Notes: generated from the letters alone by a model not told the origin. Positions 43,270-52,309 are shown, counted from the first letter of the stretch. The stretch is DNA of 64,000 nt from Streptomyces sp. NBC_01268 (GCF_036240795.1 NZ_CP108454.1:1736001-1800000); one strand, 5' to 3'. Program-made: numbers and translations.

Positions 43270-43941
43270 GTGGCCATCCGCGTCCTACTGGTCGACGACC
43301 AGCCCCTGCTGCGCACCGGTTTCCGGATGATCCTGGAGGCCGAGCAGGACATCGCGGTGGTGGGCGAGGCCGGTGACGGTCTCCAGGCGCAGGACCAGGT
43401 GCGGGCGCTGCAGCCCGACGTGGTGCTGATGGACATCCGGATGCCCCGGATGGACGGCGTGGAGGCGACCCGGCAGATCACCGGCCCGGGCCGGGACGGT
43501 CCGGCGAAGGTGCTGGTGCTGACCACCTTCGACCTCGACGAGTACGTGGTGGAGGCGCTGAAGGCGGGAGCCAGCGGCTTCCTCCTGAAGGACGCCCCGG
43601 CGACGGAGCTCGTGCAGGCGATCCGGGTGGTCGCGGCGGGCGAGGCGATGCTGGCCCCGTCGATCACGCGCCGGCTCCTCGACAAGTACTCGGCGCATCT
43701 GCCCTCGGGCGAGGAGCAGGTCCCGGACACGCTGAGCACGCTGACCGACCGTGAGGTCGAGGTCCTGAAGCTGGTGGCGCGCGGTCTGTCGAACGCGGAG
43801 ATCGCGGCGGACCTGTTCGTCAGCGAGACGACCGTCAAGACCCACGTGGGCCATGTGCTGACCAAGCTGGGCCTGCGCGACCGGGTGCAGGCGGCGGTGT
43901 ACGCGTACGAGAGCGGTCTGGTGCGCCCCGGGGCGCAGTGA
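43270..43941 (+). CDS. NarL/FixJ family response regulator
   Basis: A 223-residue two-domain regulator. The receiver has the acidic pair D9-D10, phospho-acceptor D55 (VVLMDIRMPRMDG) and the lysine in FLLKDAPATE; the output is a LuxR-type HTH (LTDREVEVLKLVARGLSNAE, then ETTVKTHVGHVLTKLGL). GTG 43270 follows AAGGAG, 11 bases after the nuclease stop. No histidine kinase lies within the window, so it is an orphan in this context; its co-transcription with a nuclease gene is unexplained. A strong terminator follows. Confidence 0.93.
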   Translation: MAIRVLLVDDQPLLRTGFRMILEAEQDIAVVGEAGDGLQAQDQVRALQPDVVLMDIRMPRMDGVEATRQITGPGRDGPAKVLVLTTFDLDEYVVEALKAGASGFLLKDAPATELVQAIRVVAAGEAMLAPSITRRLLDKYSAHLPSGEEQVPDTLSTLTDREVEVLKLVARGLSNAEIAADLFVSETTVKTHVGHVLTKLGLRDRVQAAVYAYESGLVRPGAQ

Positions 43942-43954
43942 CGGCCCGCGGAGC

Positions 43955-44001
43955 ACGACGAGGGGCCCGGCACGCGTCGCGCGTGCCGGGCCCCTCGTCG
44001 T
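43955..44001. terminator. Terminator, 22-base perfect stem
   Basis: Arms 43955-43976 and 43980-44001 are fully complementary around loop TCG, between the convergent response regulator and binding-protein genes. Confidence 0.88.
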
Positions 44002-44014
44002 ACGGGTGACGGCG

Positions 44015-45598
44015 TCAGCTCTTCTTGATCTCCCAGAAGCGGAAGACGGTGGACGCGTCCAGGGTCCACTCCAGGCCGGTGACGTTGTCGCGGGCGACGG
44101 CGTACTGCTTGCCCTGCCAGAGCGGGAGCAGCGGCAGCTCGTCGGCGACGATGTCCTGCAGCTTGCCGAAGTCCTGGCCGGTGGCGGAGCGGTCCGCGGC
44201 GGCGGCGGTCTTCGGGATGAGGCCGCCGGTGATGGTGGCGTTCTCGTACCGGTTGCCGAGGACGTTGCCCTCGCCGAAGAACGGCGCGGTGAAGTTGTCG
44301 GCGTCGGGGTAGTCGGGGACCCAGCCCTTGACGTAGACGCCGTACTTGCCGGCGGCGATGTCCTTCTCGTACTGCTCGTACTCGACGGACTTGACGTCGG
44401 CGTCGAAGAGGCCGCTCTCGTTGAGCTGCCCGGCTATCGCCTTGAGCTCCTGGTCGGTGGCCGGGCCGAAGCGGCTGGGGGTGGACCAGAGGGTGAGCTT
44501 GACCTTGGCGGTGATGCCGGCCGAGCGCAGGGCCTTCTTGGCCTTCGCCGGGTCGGGGCTGCCGTAGGTGTCGAAGAAGGCCGTGTTGTGGCCCGCGATG
44601 CCCGCCGGGACGATCGAGTAGAGCGGCGTGGCGGTCGACTTGTAGACGTCCTGGACGAGCGCGTCGCGGTCGACGAGGTGGGCGATGGCCTTGCGGACGC
44701 CCAGCTTGCCGACGACCGGGTCCTTGACGTTGAAGACCAGGTGCTGGACCTCGGCGCTGCTGCCCTGGACGATCTCGATGCCCTTGTCGGCCGTGGTCTC
44801 GGAGGCTTCGAGGGCGGCGATGTCGTCGGCGGCGAGGCCTCGGTAGGCGACGTCGATCTCGTTGTCGGTGAGCGCCTTGGACAGGGCCGTGCGGTCGCCG
44901 CGGAACAGCTTGAGGGTGACGCCGTCGTTCTTGGCCTTGGCGTTGCCGTGGTAGCCGGGGTTGACCGAGAAGACGGCCTCGGTGTCGCTGATCGAGTCCA
45001 GCTTGTACGGGCCGGAGCCGATCGCCTTGCCGTCGGTCCGCAGCGAGCCGTCGGCGTACTCGCGGTGGTCGACGATGGAGCCGGCGCCGGAGGCGATCTT
45101 GCTCGGGAAGGTGGCGTCGGGGACCTTCAGCTTGAAGACGACGGTCCGCGCGTCGGGGGTCTCGATCGTGTCGATGGTCGAGAGCAGCGGCGCGGGGCCG
45201 GAGGGGTCGTCGATCTTCAGGGCGCGCTCGAAGGAGAACTTGACGTCCTCGGAGGTGAGCGGGTTCCCGTTGGAGAACTTGAGGCCCTCGCGGAGGGTGC
45301 AGGTGTAGACCCTGCTGCCGGCCGCGAAGCCGCACTTGTCGGCGGCCTCGGGCTCGGGCTCGGAGCCGCCCTTCGGGAAGGCGAGCAGGGACTGGAAGAC
45401 GTTGTTGAACAGCAGCCAGGAGCCGGGGTCGTAACCGGCGGCGGGGTCGGTCGCCAGGATCTCGTCCGACATGCCGACGCGGACCGAGTCACCGGAGCCG
45501 CCGGCGCCGCCGCCCTGCTCGGTTCCGCAGCCGCTGAGCAGCGCGGCCGCGAGACCCGCGGCGAGCGGGGCCGTCAGCCACTTGTTGTGTGCCTTCAC
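44015..45598 (-). CDS. ABC transporter substrate-binding lipoprotein, family 5 (oligopeptide type)
   Basis: A 527-residue DppA/OppA-like receptor. The signal peptide ends in a lipobox (AAALLSGCG, Cys23). The family hallmark LREGLKFSNGNPLTSEDVKF is present, with ELPLLPLWQGKQYAV near the C-terminus. GTG 45598 follows AAGAGGC. It lies 69 bases downstream of a close paralogue (45667-47256) on the same strand. No permease or ATPase genes accompany the pair, so they must share a translocator encoded elsewhere or act as sensors. Confidence 0.92.
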   Translation of the reverse strand: MKAHNKWLTAPLAAGLAAALLSGCGTEQGGGAGGSGDSVRVGMSDEILATDPAAGYDPGSWLLFNNVFQSLLAFPKGGSEPEPEAADKCGFAAGSRVYTCTLREGLKFSNGNPLTSEDVKFSFERALKIDDPSGPAPLLSTIDTIETPDARTVVFKLKVPDATFPSKIASGAGSIVDHREYADGSLRTDGKAIGSGPYKLDSISDTEAVFSVNPGYHGNAKAKNDGVTLKLFRGDRTALSKALTDNEIDVAYRGLAADDIAALEASETTADKGIEIVQGSSAEVQHLVFNVKDPVVGKLGVRKAIAHLVDRDALVQDVYKSTATPLYSIVPAGIAGHNTAFFDTYGSPDPAKAKKALRSAGITAKVKLTLWSTPSRFGPATDQELKAIAGQLNESGLFDADVKSVEYEQYEKDIAAGKYGVYVKGWVPDYPDADNFTAPFFGEGNVLGNRYENATITGGLIPKTAAAADRSATGQDFGKLQDIVADELPLLPLWQGKQYAVARDNVTGLEWTLDASTVFRFWEIKKS

Positions 45599-45666
45599 AG
45601 AACTTGCCTCTTGATCTCTTGCCAGGCCGGCCGCGCAACGGCTGCGCGGCCGGTACAACGAAGGGG

Positions 45667-47256
45667 TCAGGCGGTGCCGCGGCCGAGCTCCCACAGGAGG
45701 AGGTCGGAGGAGGTGTTCAGCGCCCACTCGACGCCGGTGACGTCGTCGCGCGCGGCGACGTACTGCTTGCCCTGCCACAGGGGCAGGACGGGGACGTCCT
45801 TGGCGACGATCTTCTGGATCTGCTCGAAGACGGGGGCCGCGGCGGTGCGGTCGGCCTGTCGGCGCGACTGCGGGATCAGCCGGTCACGGACGGACTGGTT
45901 GACGTAGGGGGTGTTGAGGAAGTTGTCGCTGTCGAGGAACGGAGCGATGTAGTTGTCCGGGTCCGGGTAGTCCGGGAACCAGCCGAGTCCGTAGACGGCG
46001 TAGTCGCCGCGCTTCTGGGCCGGGCGGAACTTGGACCACTCGGTGCCCTGGATCCGGGAGTCGAAGAGGTGCGTGGCGTTGAGCTGGCCGCGCAGGGCCT
46101 CGAACTCCTTGGCCGTCTCGGCGCCGTAGTGGTCGGTGGTGTAGTGCAGGGTCACCTTGACCGGCGTCTTGACGCCCGCGTCGCGCAGGATCTTGGCGGC
46201 CTTGGCGGTGTCCGGCTCGCCGTAGGTGTCGATGAACGAGGTGGCGTGGCCGGTGATGCTGGAGGGGATCAGCGAGTACAGCGGCTGGGCCGTGGGGCCG
46301 TAGACCTCGTTGACCAGGGCGCCGCGGTCGATGACGGAGGCCATGGCCTGTCGTACGGCCTTGTCCTCGACCGAGGGGGCCTTGGTGTTGAAGGCGAGGT
46401 AGCGGATCTCCAGACCGGGGACCTCGGTGAGCTCGATGCCGTCCTTGGGCTTCTCGGTCAGGTCCTTGATCTGCGGCTGCGACATGGTGCGGGCCATCAT
46501 GTCGATCTCGTCCTTCTCCAGCGCCGTGTCCATGCTGGAGGCGTCGGAGAAGGGGCGCAGCTCGACCCGGTCGTTGCGCAGCGTGATGTCGCCCTTGTAG
46601 GCGGCGTTCTTGGTGAAGACGAACTTCGTCACCTTGTCGCCGTCGCGCTCGGTCTTCATCGTGTACGGGCCGGAGCCGTCGACGTCGAAGCCCGCGCGCA
46701 GCTGCTTGCCGTCGTACTTGTCCTTGCTGAGGATGCCGGCGACGGGGGTGGACAGCTTGTACGGGAAGGTCGCGTCGGGCGTCCTCAGGTGGAAGACCAC
46801 CTCGCGGTCGCCCTTGGTCTCGACGGTGTCGATGTTGGCCAGGAGCGCGGCGGTGCCGTTGTCCGACTTGATGGCGAGCACGCGCTCGATGGAGAACTTG
46901 ACGTCCTCGGCGGTGATCGCGGTGCCGTCGGCGAAGGTGAGGCCCTCGCGCAGCTTGCAGCGGAAGCTCTCGCTCTGCTTGTCGGAGAAACCGCAGCTCT
47001 CGGCGGCCTCGGGGACCGGCTGGCCGCTGCCGCGCGGGACGTGCATGAGGGTCTGCACGGTCTGGCGCAGGACGTTCCAGGCACCGGTGTCGTAGGCGAA
47101 CGCCGGGTCGAGCGGGGCGGGGGCGTCCTCGGTCGCGACGAACTGGTCCGTGGTGCCCACGACGATCGCTCTGCTCTTGTCCCCTCCACCACAGGCGGCG
47201 AGCAGGGGGGTGAGCAGTGCGGCCACGACCGGCAGCACCAGGGTCTTGCGGTTCAT
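45667..47256 (-). CDS. ABC transporter substrate-binding lipoprotein, family 5, paralogue
   Basis: A 529-residue paralogue of the downstream gene. Signal peptide MNRKTLVLPVVAALLTPLL ends in AACGGG (lipobox Cys22). The core motif LREGLTFADGTAITAEDVKF and the C-terminal KDVPVLPLWQGKQYVAARDD are shared almost word for word with its neighbour, which points to a tandem duplication followed by divergence in the ligand pocket. ATG 47256 is preceded by GGAG at about ten bases. A long upstream region with several palindromes (47489-47546, 47640-47661) suggests regulated expression. Confidence 0.92.
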   Translation of the reverse strand: MNRKTLVLPVVAALLTPLLAACGGGDKSRAIVVGTTDQFVATEDAPAPLDPAFAYDTGAWNVLRQTVQTLMHVPRGSGQPVPEAAESCGFSDKQSESFRCKLREGLTFADGTAITAEDVKFSIERVLAIKSDNGTAALLANIDTVETKGDREVVFHLRTPDATFPYKLSTPVAGILSKDKYDGKQLRAGFDVDGSGPYTMKTERDGDKVTKFVFTKNAAYKGDITLRNDRVELRPFSDASSMDTALEKDEIDMMARTMSQPQIKDLTEKPKDGIELTEVPGLEIRYLAFNTKAPSVEDKAVRQAMASVIDRGALVNEVYGPTAQPLYSLIPSSITGHATSFIDTYGEPDTAKAAKILRDAGVKTPVKVTLHYTTDHYGAETAKEFEALRGQLNATHLFDSRIQGTEWSKFRPAQKRGDYAVYGLGWFPDYPDPDNYIAPFLDSDNFLNTPYVNQSVRDRLIPQSRRQADRTAAAPVFEQIQKIVAKDVPVLPLWQGKQYVAARDDVTGVEWALNTSSDLLLWELGRGTA

Positions 47257-47488
47257 CTGGGACGTTCTCCTCATCCGGCCCCGGGTGACGGCCGGCACTG
47301 GGTACAGCGGCATCGTTCACTCCGCCGGGCCGCCCGGTCGGGGCGGGGCGATCGGGCCGGGATGGGGTGCGATCGGTCCTGCGTGCGCGGCGAATTGGGT
47401 GAGCGCCGGGGCACGCGGAGGGTGCGGCGGAGTACTCGCGAAAGATTAGTGGGCCGAGCCGCCGCCGAAGGACGTCGGGGGGCCGCGC

Positions 47489-47546
47489 GATCACCGCACA
47501 GTGATCATGAATGCGATGGCATCGATAATCATGCGTCGGCATGATT
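47489..47546. promoter_or_regulatory. Cluster of inverted repeats, candidate operators
   Basis: GATCAC (47489-47494) pairs with GTGATC (47501-47506), and AATCATG (47527-47533) pairs with CATGATT (47540-47546), each with a 6-base spacer. They lie 230 to 290 bases upstream of the binding-protein start in an AT-rich patch, so they may mark its promoter and operators. Confidence 0.5.
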
Positions 47547-47639
47547 CGTGCGTCATCGATCGAAACGGGACACATGGGCACGGGTGAATCGACATGTTCC
47601 GGACACACCCTGCCCGAGAATCGCCCCTCGTCCGGCACT

Positions 47640-47661
47640 CTGCGTGACCAAGGTCACGCAG
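47640..47661. promoter_or_regulatory. Crp-like 22-base palindrome
   Basis: CTGCGTGACC and GGTCACGCAG are exact complements separated by AA. The core GTGACCAAGGTCAC fits GTG-N6-GNCAC. It may bind Crp and act on the binding-protein operon; as RNA it could also fold into a hairpin with loop CAAG. Confidence 0.5.
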
Positions 47662-47700
47662 GGCCCTTTTCGGACATTGAACCTCAAACAAAGCTCAGAT

Positions 47701-47717
47701 CCGGCCCCCGGGGCCGG
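47701..47717 (-). terminator. Terminator after the HAD gene
   Basis: CCGGCCCC and GGGGCCGG flank a single C, 14 bases beyond the HAD stop. The minus-strand continuation GATCTGAGCTTTGTTTG is moderately T-rich. Confidence 0.65.
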
Positions 47718-47730
47718 TCTCCGAGGAGCC

Positions 47731-48438
47731 TCAGGAAGCGACCGGGGAGGCGATCAGCGTCCGGAGGAACGGCACGTCGACCTCCTCCAGCGAACGCACC
47801 ACGACCCGGCCCGCGGAGGGCGCGATCGGGGCGACCGAGGGCACCGCGACGACCCGGCAGCCCGCCGCCTCGGCCGCCGCGACACCGGTCGCCGTGTCCT
47901 CGATGACGGCGCACAGCGCCGGATCGGCGCCCACGCCGACGGCGGCGGTCAGATAGGGCTCGGGGTGCGGCTTGGTACGGCTCACCTCGTCGCCCGCGAC
48001 CGTCAGCGCGAAGTGGTCGCGCCCCAGGGAGTGGAGCACCCGGTCGATGATCCTGCGGTGCGAGGCCGACACCAGAGCGGCCGGAATGTTGTGCCGGACC
48101 AGCTCGGCGAGCAGCCGCTCGGCGCCCGGCATCAACGGCACGCCGCGGCCGATGCGCTGCTCGAACTTCTCGTTGAGCAGCACGGTGAGCTCGTCCAGGG
48201 TGATGTCGGCGCCGGTCGCCTCGATGAGGTAGCCCGCGCTGCGGGTCATCGGGCCGCCGACGACGATCTCCTTCCAGGCGACGTCGAGCCGGTGCCCGAG
48301 GTCCGCGAAGACCTCCACCTCCGCGTCCCACCAGAAGCCCTCGGTGTCCACCAGGGTGCCGTCCATGTCGAGGAAGACCGCCTGCAGGGCGGAGCTGCCG
48401 TTGGCACGGAACAAGGACGCGGGGACCGTACTGGTCAC
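47731..48438 (-). CDS. HAD-superfamily phosphatase (beta-phosphoglucomutase-like)
   Basis: A 235-residue hydrolase with a subfamily-I cap. Motif I is VFLDMDGTLVDTE (nucleophile and acid Asp), motif II ALVSASHRR, motif III lysine in RTKPHPEPYL and motif IV CAVIEDTATGVAAAEAAG. It would dephosphorylate a small sugar or nucleotide phosphate in the cytosol. GTG 48438 follows GGAGG. It lies downstream of metH on the same strand but behind a terminator-like hairpin, so it is probably transcribed separately at least in part. Confidence 0.9.
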   Translation of the reverse strand: MTSTVPASLFRANGSSALQAVFLDMDGTLVDTEGFWWDAEVEVFADLGHRLDVAWKEIVVGGPMTRSAGYLIEATGADITLDELTVLLNEKFEQRIGRGVPLMPGAERLLAELVRHNIPAALVSASHRRIIDRVLHSLGRDHFALTVAGDEVSRTKPHPEPYLTAAVGVGADPALCAVIEDTATGVAAAEAAGCRVVAVPSVAPIAPSAGRVVVRSLEEVDVPFLRTLIASPVAS

Positions 48439-48463
48439 GGCACACCTCCATCAAGGGACGAGA

Positions 48464-48506
48464 AGGCCGGCCGCCCACCCCGGTACGGGGGTAGGGCGAC
48501 CGGCCT
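48464..48506 (-). terminator. Terminator after metH
   Basis: Arms 48464-48481 and 48488-48506 pair with a few mismatches around a short loop (AGGCCGG against CCGGCCT at the ends). It lies about 65 bases beyond the metH stop. Confidence 0.7.
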
Positions 48507-48570
48507 CTGCACTGGACCGACCAGTGTACGTCTCACTCACTCACGGCGCAGGTATTTACCCGCGTACCGG

Positions 48571-51500
48571 TTACCGAGCGTTGAAGTACGTCGCCTCGGG
48601 GTGATGGATGACGATCGCGTCCGTGGACTGCTCCGGGTGGAGCTGGAACTCCTCGGACAGGTGCACGCCGATCCGCTCCGGCTCCAGGAGCTCGGCGATC
48701 TTCGCGCGGTCCTCCAGGTCCGGGCAGGCGCCGTAGCCCAGCGAGAAGCGGGCGCCGCGGTACTTGAGGGCGAACATGTCCTCGACGGCCGACGGGTCCT
48801 CGCCGGCGAAGCCGAGCTCGGCGCGCACCCGGGCGTGCCAGTACTCGGCCAGCGCCTCGGCCAGCTGCACGGAGAGGCCGTGCAGCTCCAGGTAGTCGCG
48901 GTAGGAGTCGGACGCGAACAGCTTGGCCGTGGCCTCGCCGATCTTGGAGCCGACGGTGACGACCTGGAGGCCGACGACGTCGGTCTCGCCGGACTCCTCC
49001 GGGCGGAAGTAGTCCGCGAGGCACAGGCGCCGGCCGCGCCGCTGGCGCGGGAAGGTGAAGCGGGTGCGCTCGTTGCCGGCGTCGTCGAGGATGATCAGGT
49101 CGTCGCCCTTGGAGACGCAGGGGAAGTAGCCGTGCACGACGGCGGCCTCCAGCAGGTTCTCCGTGTGCAGGCGGTCCAGCCAGCCGCGCAGCCGCGGGCG
49201 GCCCTCGCTCTCCACCAGCTCCTCGTACGAGGGGCCGTCACCGGCCCGGTTCTGCTTCAGGCCCCACTGGCCCTTGAAGAGCGCGCCCTCGTCGAGCCAG
49301 CTCGCGTACTCCTTGAGCTGGATGCCCTTGACGACCCGGGTGCCCCAGAACGGCGGGGTCGGCACCGGGTTGTCGACGGCGACGTCCGAGCGGCCGCCGG
49401 GCTCCGGCTCGTCCACCTGGAGGGCGGCGGCGCCCTTGGCGACCCGGCGCTGCTTGAGCTCGGGCAGGGTCGCGCCGGGCACACCGCGCTTGACCGCGAT
49501 GAGGGCGTCCATCAGGCGCAGGCCCTCGAAGGCGTCGCGGGCGTAGCGGACCTCGCCCTGGTAGACCTCGTGCAGGTCCTGCTCGACGTACGCCCGGGTG
49601 AGGGCCGCGCCGCCGAGGATCACCGGGTACTTGGCCGCCAGCTCGCGCTGGTTCAGCTCCTCCAGGTTCTCCTTCATGATCACGGTGGACTTGACCAGGA
49701 GGCCGGACATGCCGATGACGTCGGCGCGGTGTTCTTCGGCGGCCTCCAGGATCGCGGAGACCGGCTGCTTGATGCCGATGTTGACGACGTTGTAGCCGTT
49801 GTTGGAGAGGATGATGTCGACGAGGTTCTTGCCGATGTCGTGGACGTCGCCGCGCACGGTGGCGAGCACGATCGTGCCCTTCCCGTCGGCGTCCGTCTTC
49901 TCCATGTGCGGCTCCAGGTAGGCCACCGCGATCTTCATGACCTCGGCCGACTGGAGCACGAACGGCAGCTGCATCTGGCCGGAGCCGAACAGCTCGCCGA
50001 CCGTCTTCATGCCGTCCAGGAGGATGTCGTTGACGATCTCCAGGGCCGGACGCTCCGCGAGCGCCGCGTCGAGGTCGGCCTCCAGGCCGTTCTTCTCGCC
50101 GTCGATGATGCGGCGCTTGAGGCGCTCCTCCAGCGGCAGCGCGAGCAGCTCCTCGGTCTTGCCGGCCTTGAGGGACTTGGTGGTGGCGCCCTCGAACAGC
50201 GCCATCAGCTTCTGCAGCGGGTCGTAGCCCTCGGCGCGCCGGTCGTAGATCAGGTCGAGCGCGGTGGTGACCTGCTCCTCGTCGAAACGGGCGATCGGCA
50301 GGATCTTCGAGGCGTGGACGATCGCCGAGTCGAGGCCGGCCTTGACGCACTCGTCGAGGAAGACCGAGTTCAGCAGGATGCGCGCGGCCGGGTTGAGGCC
50401 GAAGGAGATGTTGGACAGGCCGAGCGTGGTCTGCACGTCAGGGTGGCGCCGCTTCAGCTCGCGGATCGCCTCGATCGTCGCGATGCCGTCCTTGCGGGAC
50501 TCCTCCTGACCGGTGCAGATGGTGAAGGTCAGGGTGTCGATGAGGATGTCCGACTCGAGGATGCCCCAGTTGCCGGTGAGGTCGTCGATCAGCCGCTCGG
50601 CGATGGCGACCTTGTGCTCGACGGTGCGGGCCTGGCCCTCCTCGTCGATGGTGAGGGCGATCAGCGCGGCACCGTGCTCCTGGGCCAGTCGGGTGACCTT
50701 GGCGAAGCGGGACTCGGGCCCGTCGCCGTCCTCGTAGTTGACCGAGTTGATGACGGCGCGGCCGCCCAGCTTCTCCAGGCCGGCCCGGATGACCTCGACC
50801 TCGGTGGAGTCCAGGACGATCGGCAGGGTGGAGGCCGTGGCGAAGCGCCCGGCCAGCTCCTCCATGTCGGCGACGCCGTCGCGGCCCACGTAGTCCACGC
50901 AGAGGTCGAGCATGTGCGCGCCCTCGCGGATCTGGTCGCGGGCCATCTCCACGCAGTCGTCCCAGCGGCCCTCCAGCATGGCCTCGCGGAACTTCTTGGA
51001 GCCGTTGGCGTTGGTGCGCTCGCCGATCGCCATGTACGAGGTGTCCTGGCGGAACGGGACGGTCTGGTACAGCGAGGCGGCGCCCGGCTCGGGCTGCGGC
51101 CGGCGGACCGGCGGCGTGAGGCCGCGGACCCGGTCGACGACCTGGCGCAGGTGCTCGGGGGTGGTGCCGCAGCAGCCGCCGACCAGGCTGAGGCCGTACT
51201 CGCCGACGAAGGTCTCGTGGGCGTCGGCCAGCTCCTCGGCCGAGAGCGGGTAGTAGGCGCCGTCCTTGGTCAGGACGGGCAGGCCGGCGTTGGGCATGCA
51301 GGAGAGGGCGATGCCGGAGTGCCGGGCGAGGTAGCGCAGGTGCTCGCTCATCTCGGCGGGGCCGGTGGCGCAGTTCATGCCGATCATGTCGATGCCGAGC
51401 GGCTCCAGCGCGGTGAGCGCCGCGCCGATCTCGGAGCCGAGCAGCATGGTGCCCGTGGTCTCGACGGTGACCGAGGTGATCAGCGGGACCCTGTAGCCGG

Positions 51501-52089
51501 CGACGTCCATCGCGCGGTGGGCGGCGATGATCGCGGCCTTGGTCTGCAGGAGGTCCTGGGTGGTCTCGACGAGCAGGGCGTCGGCGCCGCCCGCGAGGAG
51601 GCCCTCGGCGTTCTGCTGGTAGGCGTCGCGGATGGTCGCGTAGTCGACGTGACCCAGGGTGGGCAGCTTGGTGCCGGGGCCCATGGAGCCGAGCACCCAG
51701 CGCTGCTGCCCGGTGCTCTCGGTGTAGGCGTCAGCCGCCTCGCGGGCGATCCGGGCGCCTGCCTCGGAGAGCTCCTGGATGCGGTGGGCGATGTCGTACT
51801 CGCCGAGCGCGGAGAAGTTGCAGTTGAAGGTGTTGGTGCCGACGCAGTCGGTGCCGACCGCCAGATAGGCGTCGTGGACCGAACGGACGATGTCCGGGCG
51901 GGAGACGTTCAGGATCTCGTTACAGCCCTCGAGCTGCTGGAAGTCCTCGAGGGAGGGGTCCTGGGCCTGGAGCATGGTGCCCATCGCGCCGTCGGAGACG
52001 ACGACCCGGGAGGCGAAGGCCTCGCGGAGGGCGTCGGCCCGCTGGGCGGCGGTCGCGGCTGCGGCGGAAGGGGTCGGCGACGAGGCCAT
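48571..52089 (-). CDS. metH: Cobalamin-dependent methionine synthase
   Basis: A 1172-residue four-module enzyme that moves the methyl group from methyltetrahydrofolate through cobalamin to homocysteine. Module 1 (to about 330) binds homocysteine through zinc: GMNCATGPAEM and LVGGCCGTTPEH. Module 2 (about 365-625) binds folate: GERTNANGSKKF, NSVNYEDGDG. Module 3 (about 660-880) carries the cobalamin motif RGDVHDIGKNLV with the His ligand. Module 4 is the SAM reactivation domain (RFSLGYGACPDLEDR). ATG 52089 follows GAGGGAG; longer in-frame starts lack homology. It diverges from gylR. No cobalamin or SAM riboswitch was found upstream. Confidence 0.96.
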   Translation of the reverse strand: MASSPTPSAAAATAAQRADALREAFASRVVVSDGAMGTMLQAQDPSLEDFQQLEGCNEILNVSRPDIVRSVHDAYLAVGTDCVGTNTFNCNFSALGEYDIAHRIQELSEAGARIAREAADAYTESTGQQRWVLGSMGPGTKLPTLGHVDYATIRDAYQQNAEGLLAGGADALLVETTQDLLQTKAAIIAAHRAMDVAGYRVPLITSVTVETTGTMLLGSEIGAALTALEPLGIDMIGMNCATGPAEMSEHLRYLARHSGIALSCMPNAGLPVLTKDGAYYPLSAEELADAHETFVGEYGLSLVGGCCGTTPEHLRQVVDRVRGLTPPVRRPQPEPGAASLYQTVPFRQDTSYMAIGERTNANGSKKFREAMLEGRWDDCVEMARDQIREGAHMLDLCVDYVGRDGVADMEELAGRFATASTLPIVLDSTEVEVIRAGLEKLGGRAVINSVNYEDGDGPESRFAKVTRLAQEHGAALIALTIDEEGQARTVEHKVAIAERLIDDLTGNWGILESDILIDTLTFTICTGQEESRKDGIATIEAIRELKRRHPDVQTTLGLSNISFGLNPAARILLNSVFLDECVKAGLDSAIVHASKILPIARFDEEQVTTALDLIYDRRAEGYDPLQKLMALFEGATTKSLKAGKTEELLALPLEERLKRRIIDGEKNGLEADLDAALAERPALEIVNDILLDGMKTVGELFGSGQMQLPFVLQSAEVMKIAVAYLEPHMEKTDADGKGTIVLATVRGDVHDIGKNLVDIILSNNGYNVVNIGIKQPVSAILEAAEEHRADVIGMSGLLVKSTVIMKENLEELNQRELAAKYPVILGGAALTRAYVEQDLHEVYQGEVRYARDAFEGLRLMDALIAVKRGVPGATLPELKQRRVAKGAAALQVDEPEPGGRSDVAVDNPVPTPPFWGTRVVKGIQLKEYASWLDEGALFKGQWGLKQNRAGDGPSYEELVESEGRPRLRGWLDRLHTENLLEAAVVHGYFPCVSKGDDLIILDDAGNERTRFTFPRQRRGRRLCLADYFRPEESGETDVVGLQVVTVGSKIGEATAKLFASDSYRDYLELHGLSVQLAEALAEYWHARVRAELGFAGEDPSAVEDMFALKYRGARFSLGYGACPDLEDRAKIAELLEPERIGVHLSEEFQLHPEQSTDAIVIHHPEATYFNAR

Positions 52090-52294
52090 GGATGAAGCTC
52101 CCTCAGATGCGACGGCTGTCGGCTTTGCACTCCCGGTGGAGAGCGCACGGGCCCAGACTAACCGTGCGGACGCCGGGGTGGACATCGGGTTTCACAAGGT
52201 GGACTGCATCCTTTGTTCGGGGACTCCCGGTCGGACCCGTCCGTGCACGACACTGTTCATGTGACACAAGGTCGGCATCGACCGATAGTGTTCA

Positions 52295-52309
52295 GCATTG
52301 TCGAACAGC
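52295..52309. promoter_or_regulatory. GylR operator upstream of gylR
   Basis: GCATTGTCGAACAGC at 52295-52309 recurs exactly at 53224-53238 before glpF. Here it lies in an inverted repeat, TGTTC (52289-52293) and GAACA (52303-52307), 22 bases before the gylR start. Position and repetition point to GylR autoregulation. Confidence 0.75.

Larger units (their letters stand above)
47257..47730. other. Long intergenic region with clustered palindromes
   Basis: These 474 bases hold no convincing gene. The part near 47490-47570 is markedly AT-richer than the surroundings and full of inverted repeats. From left to right there is the 5' region of the binding-protein gene, the palindrome cluster 47489-47546, a Crp-like palindrome 47640-47661 and the terminator of the HAD gene 47701-47717. 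Confidence 0.75.

Noticed and set aside
47640..47661. The 22-base palindrome as an intrinsic terminator
   Set aside because: It could fold, but T-residues follow only on the plus strand, where no gene is being transcribed, and a better terminator for the HAD gene lies at 47701-47717. A protein-binding site is more likely.
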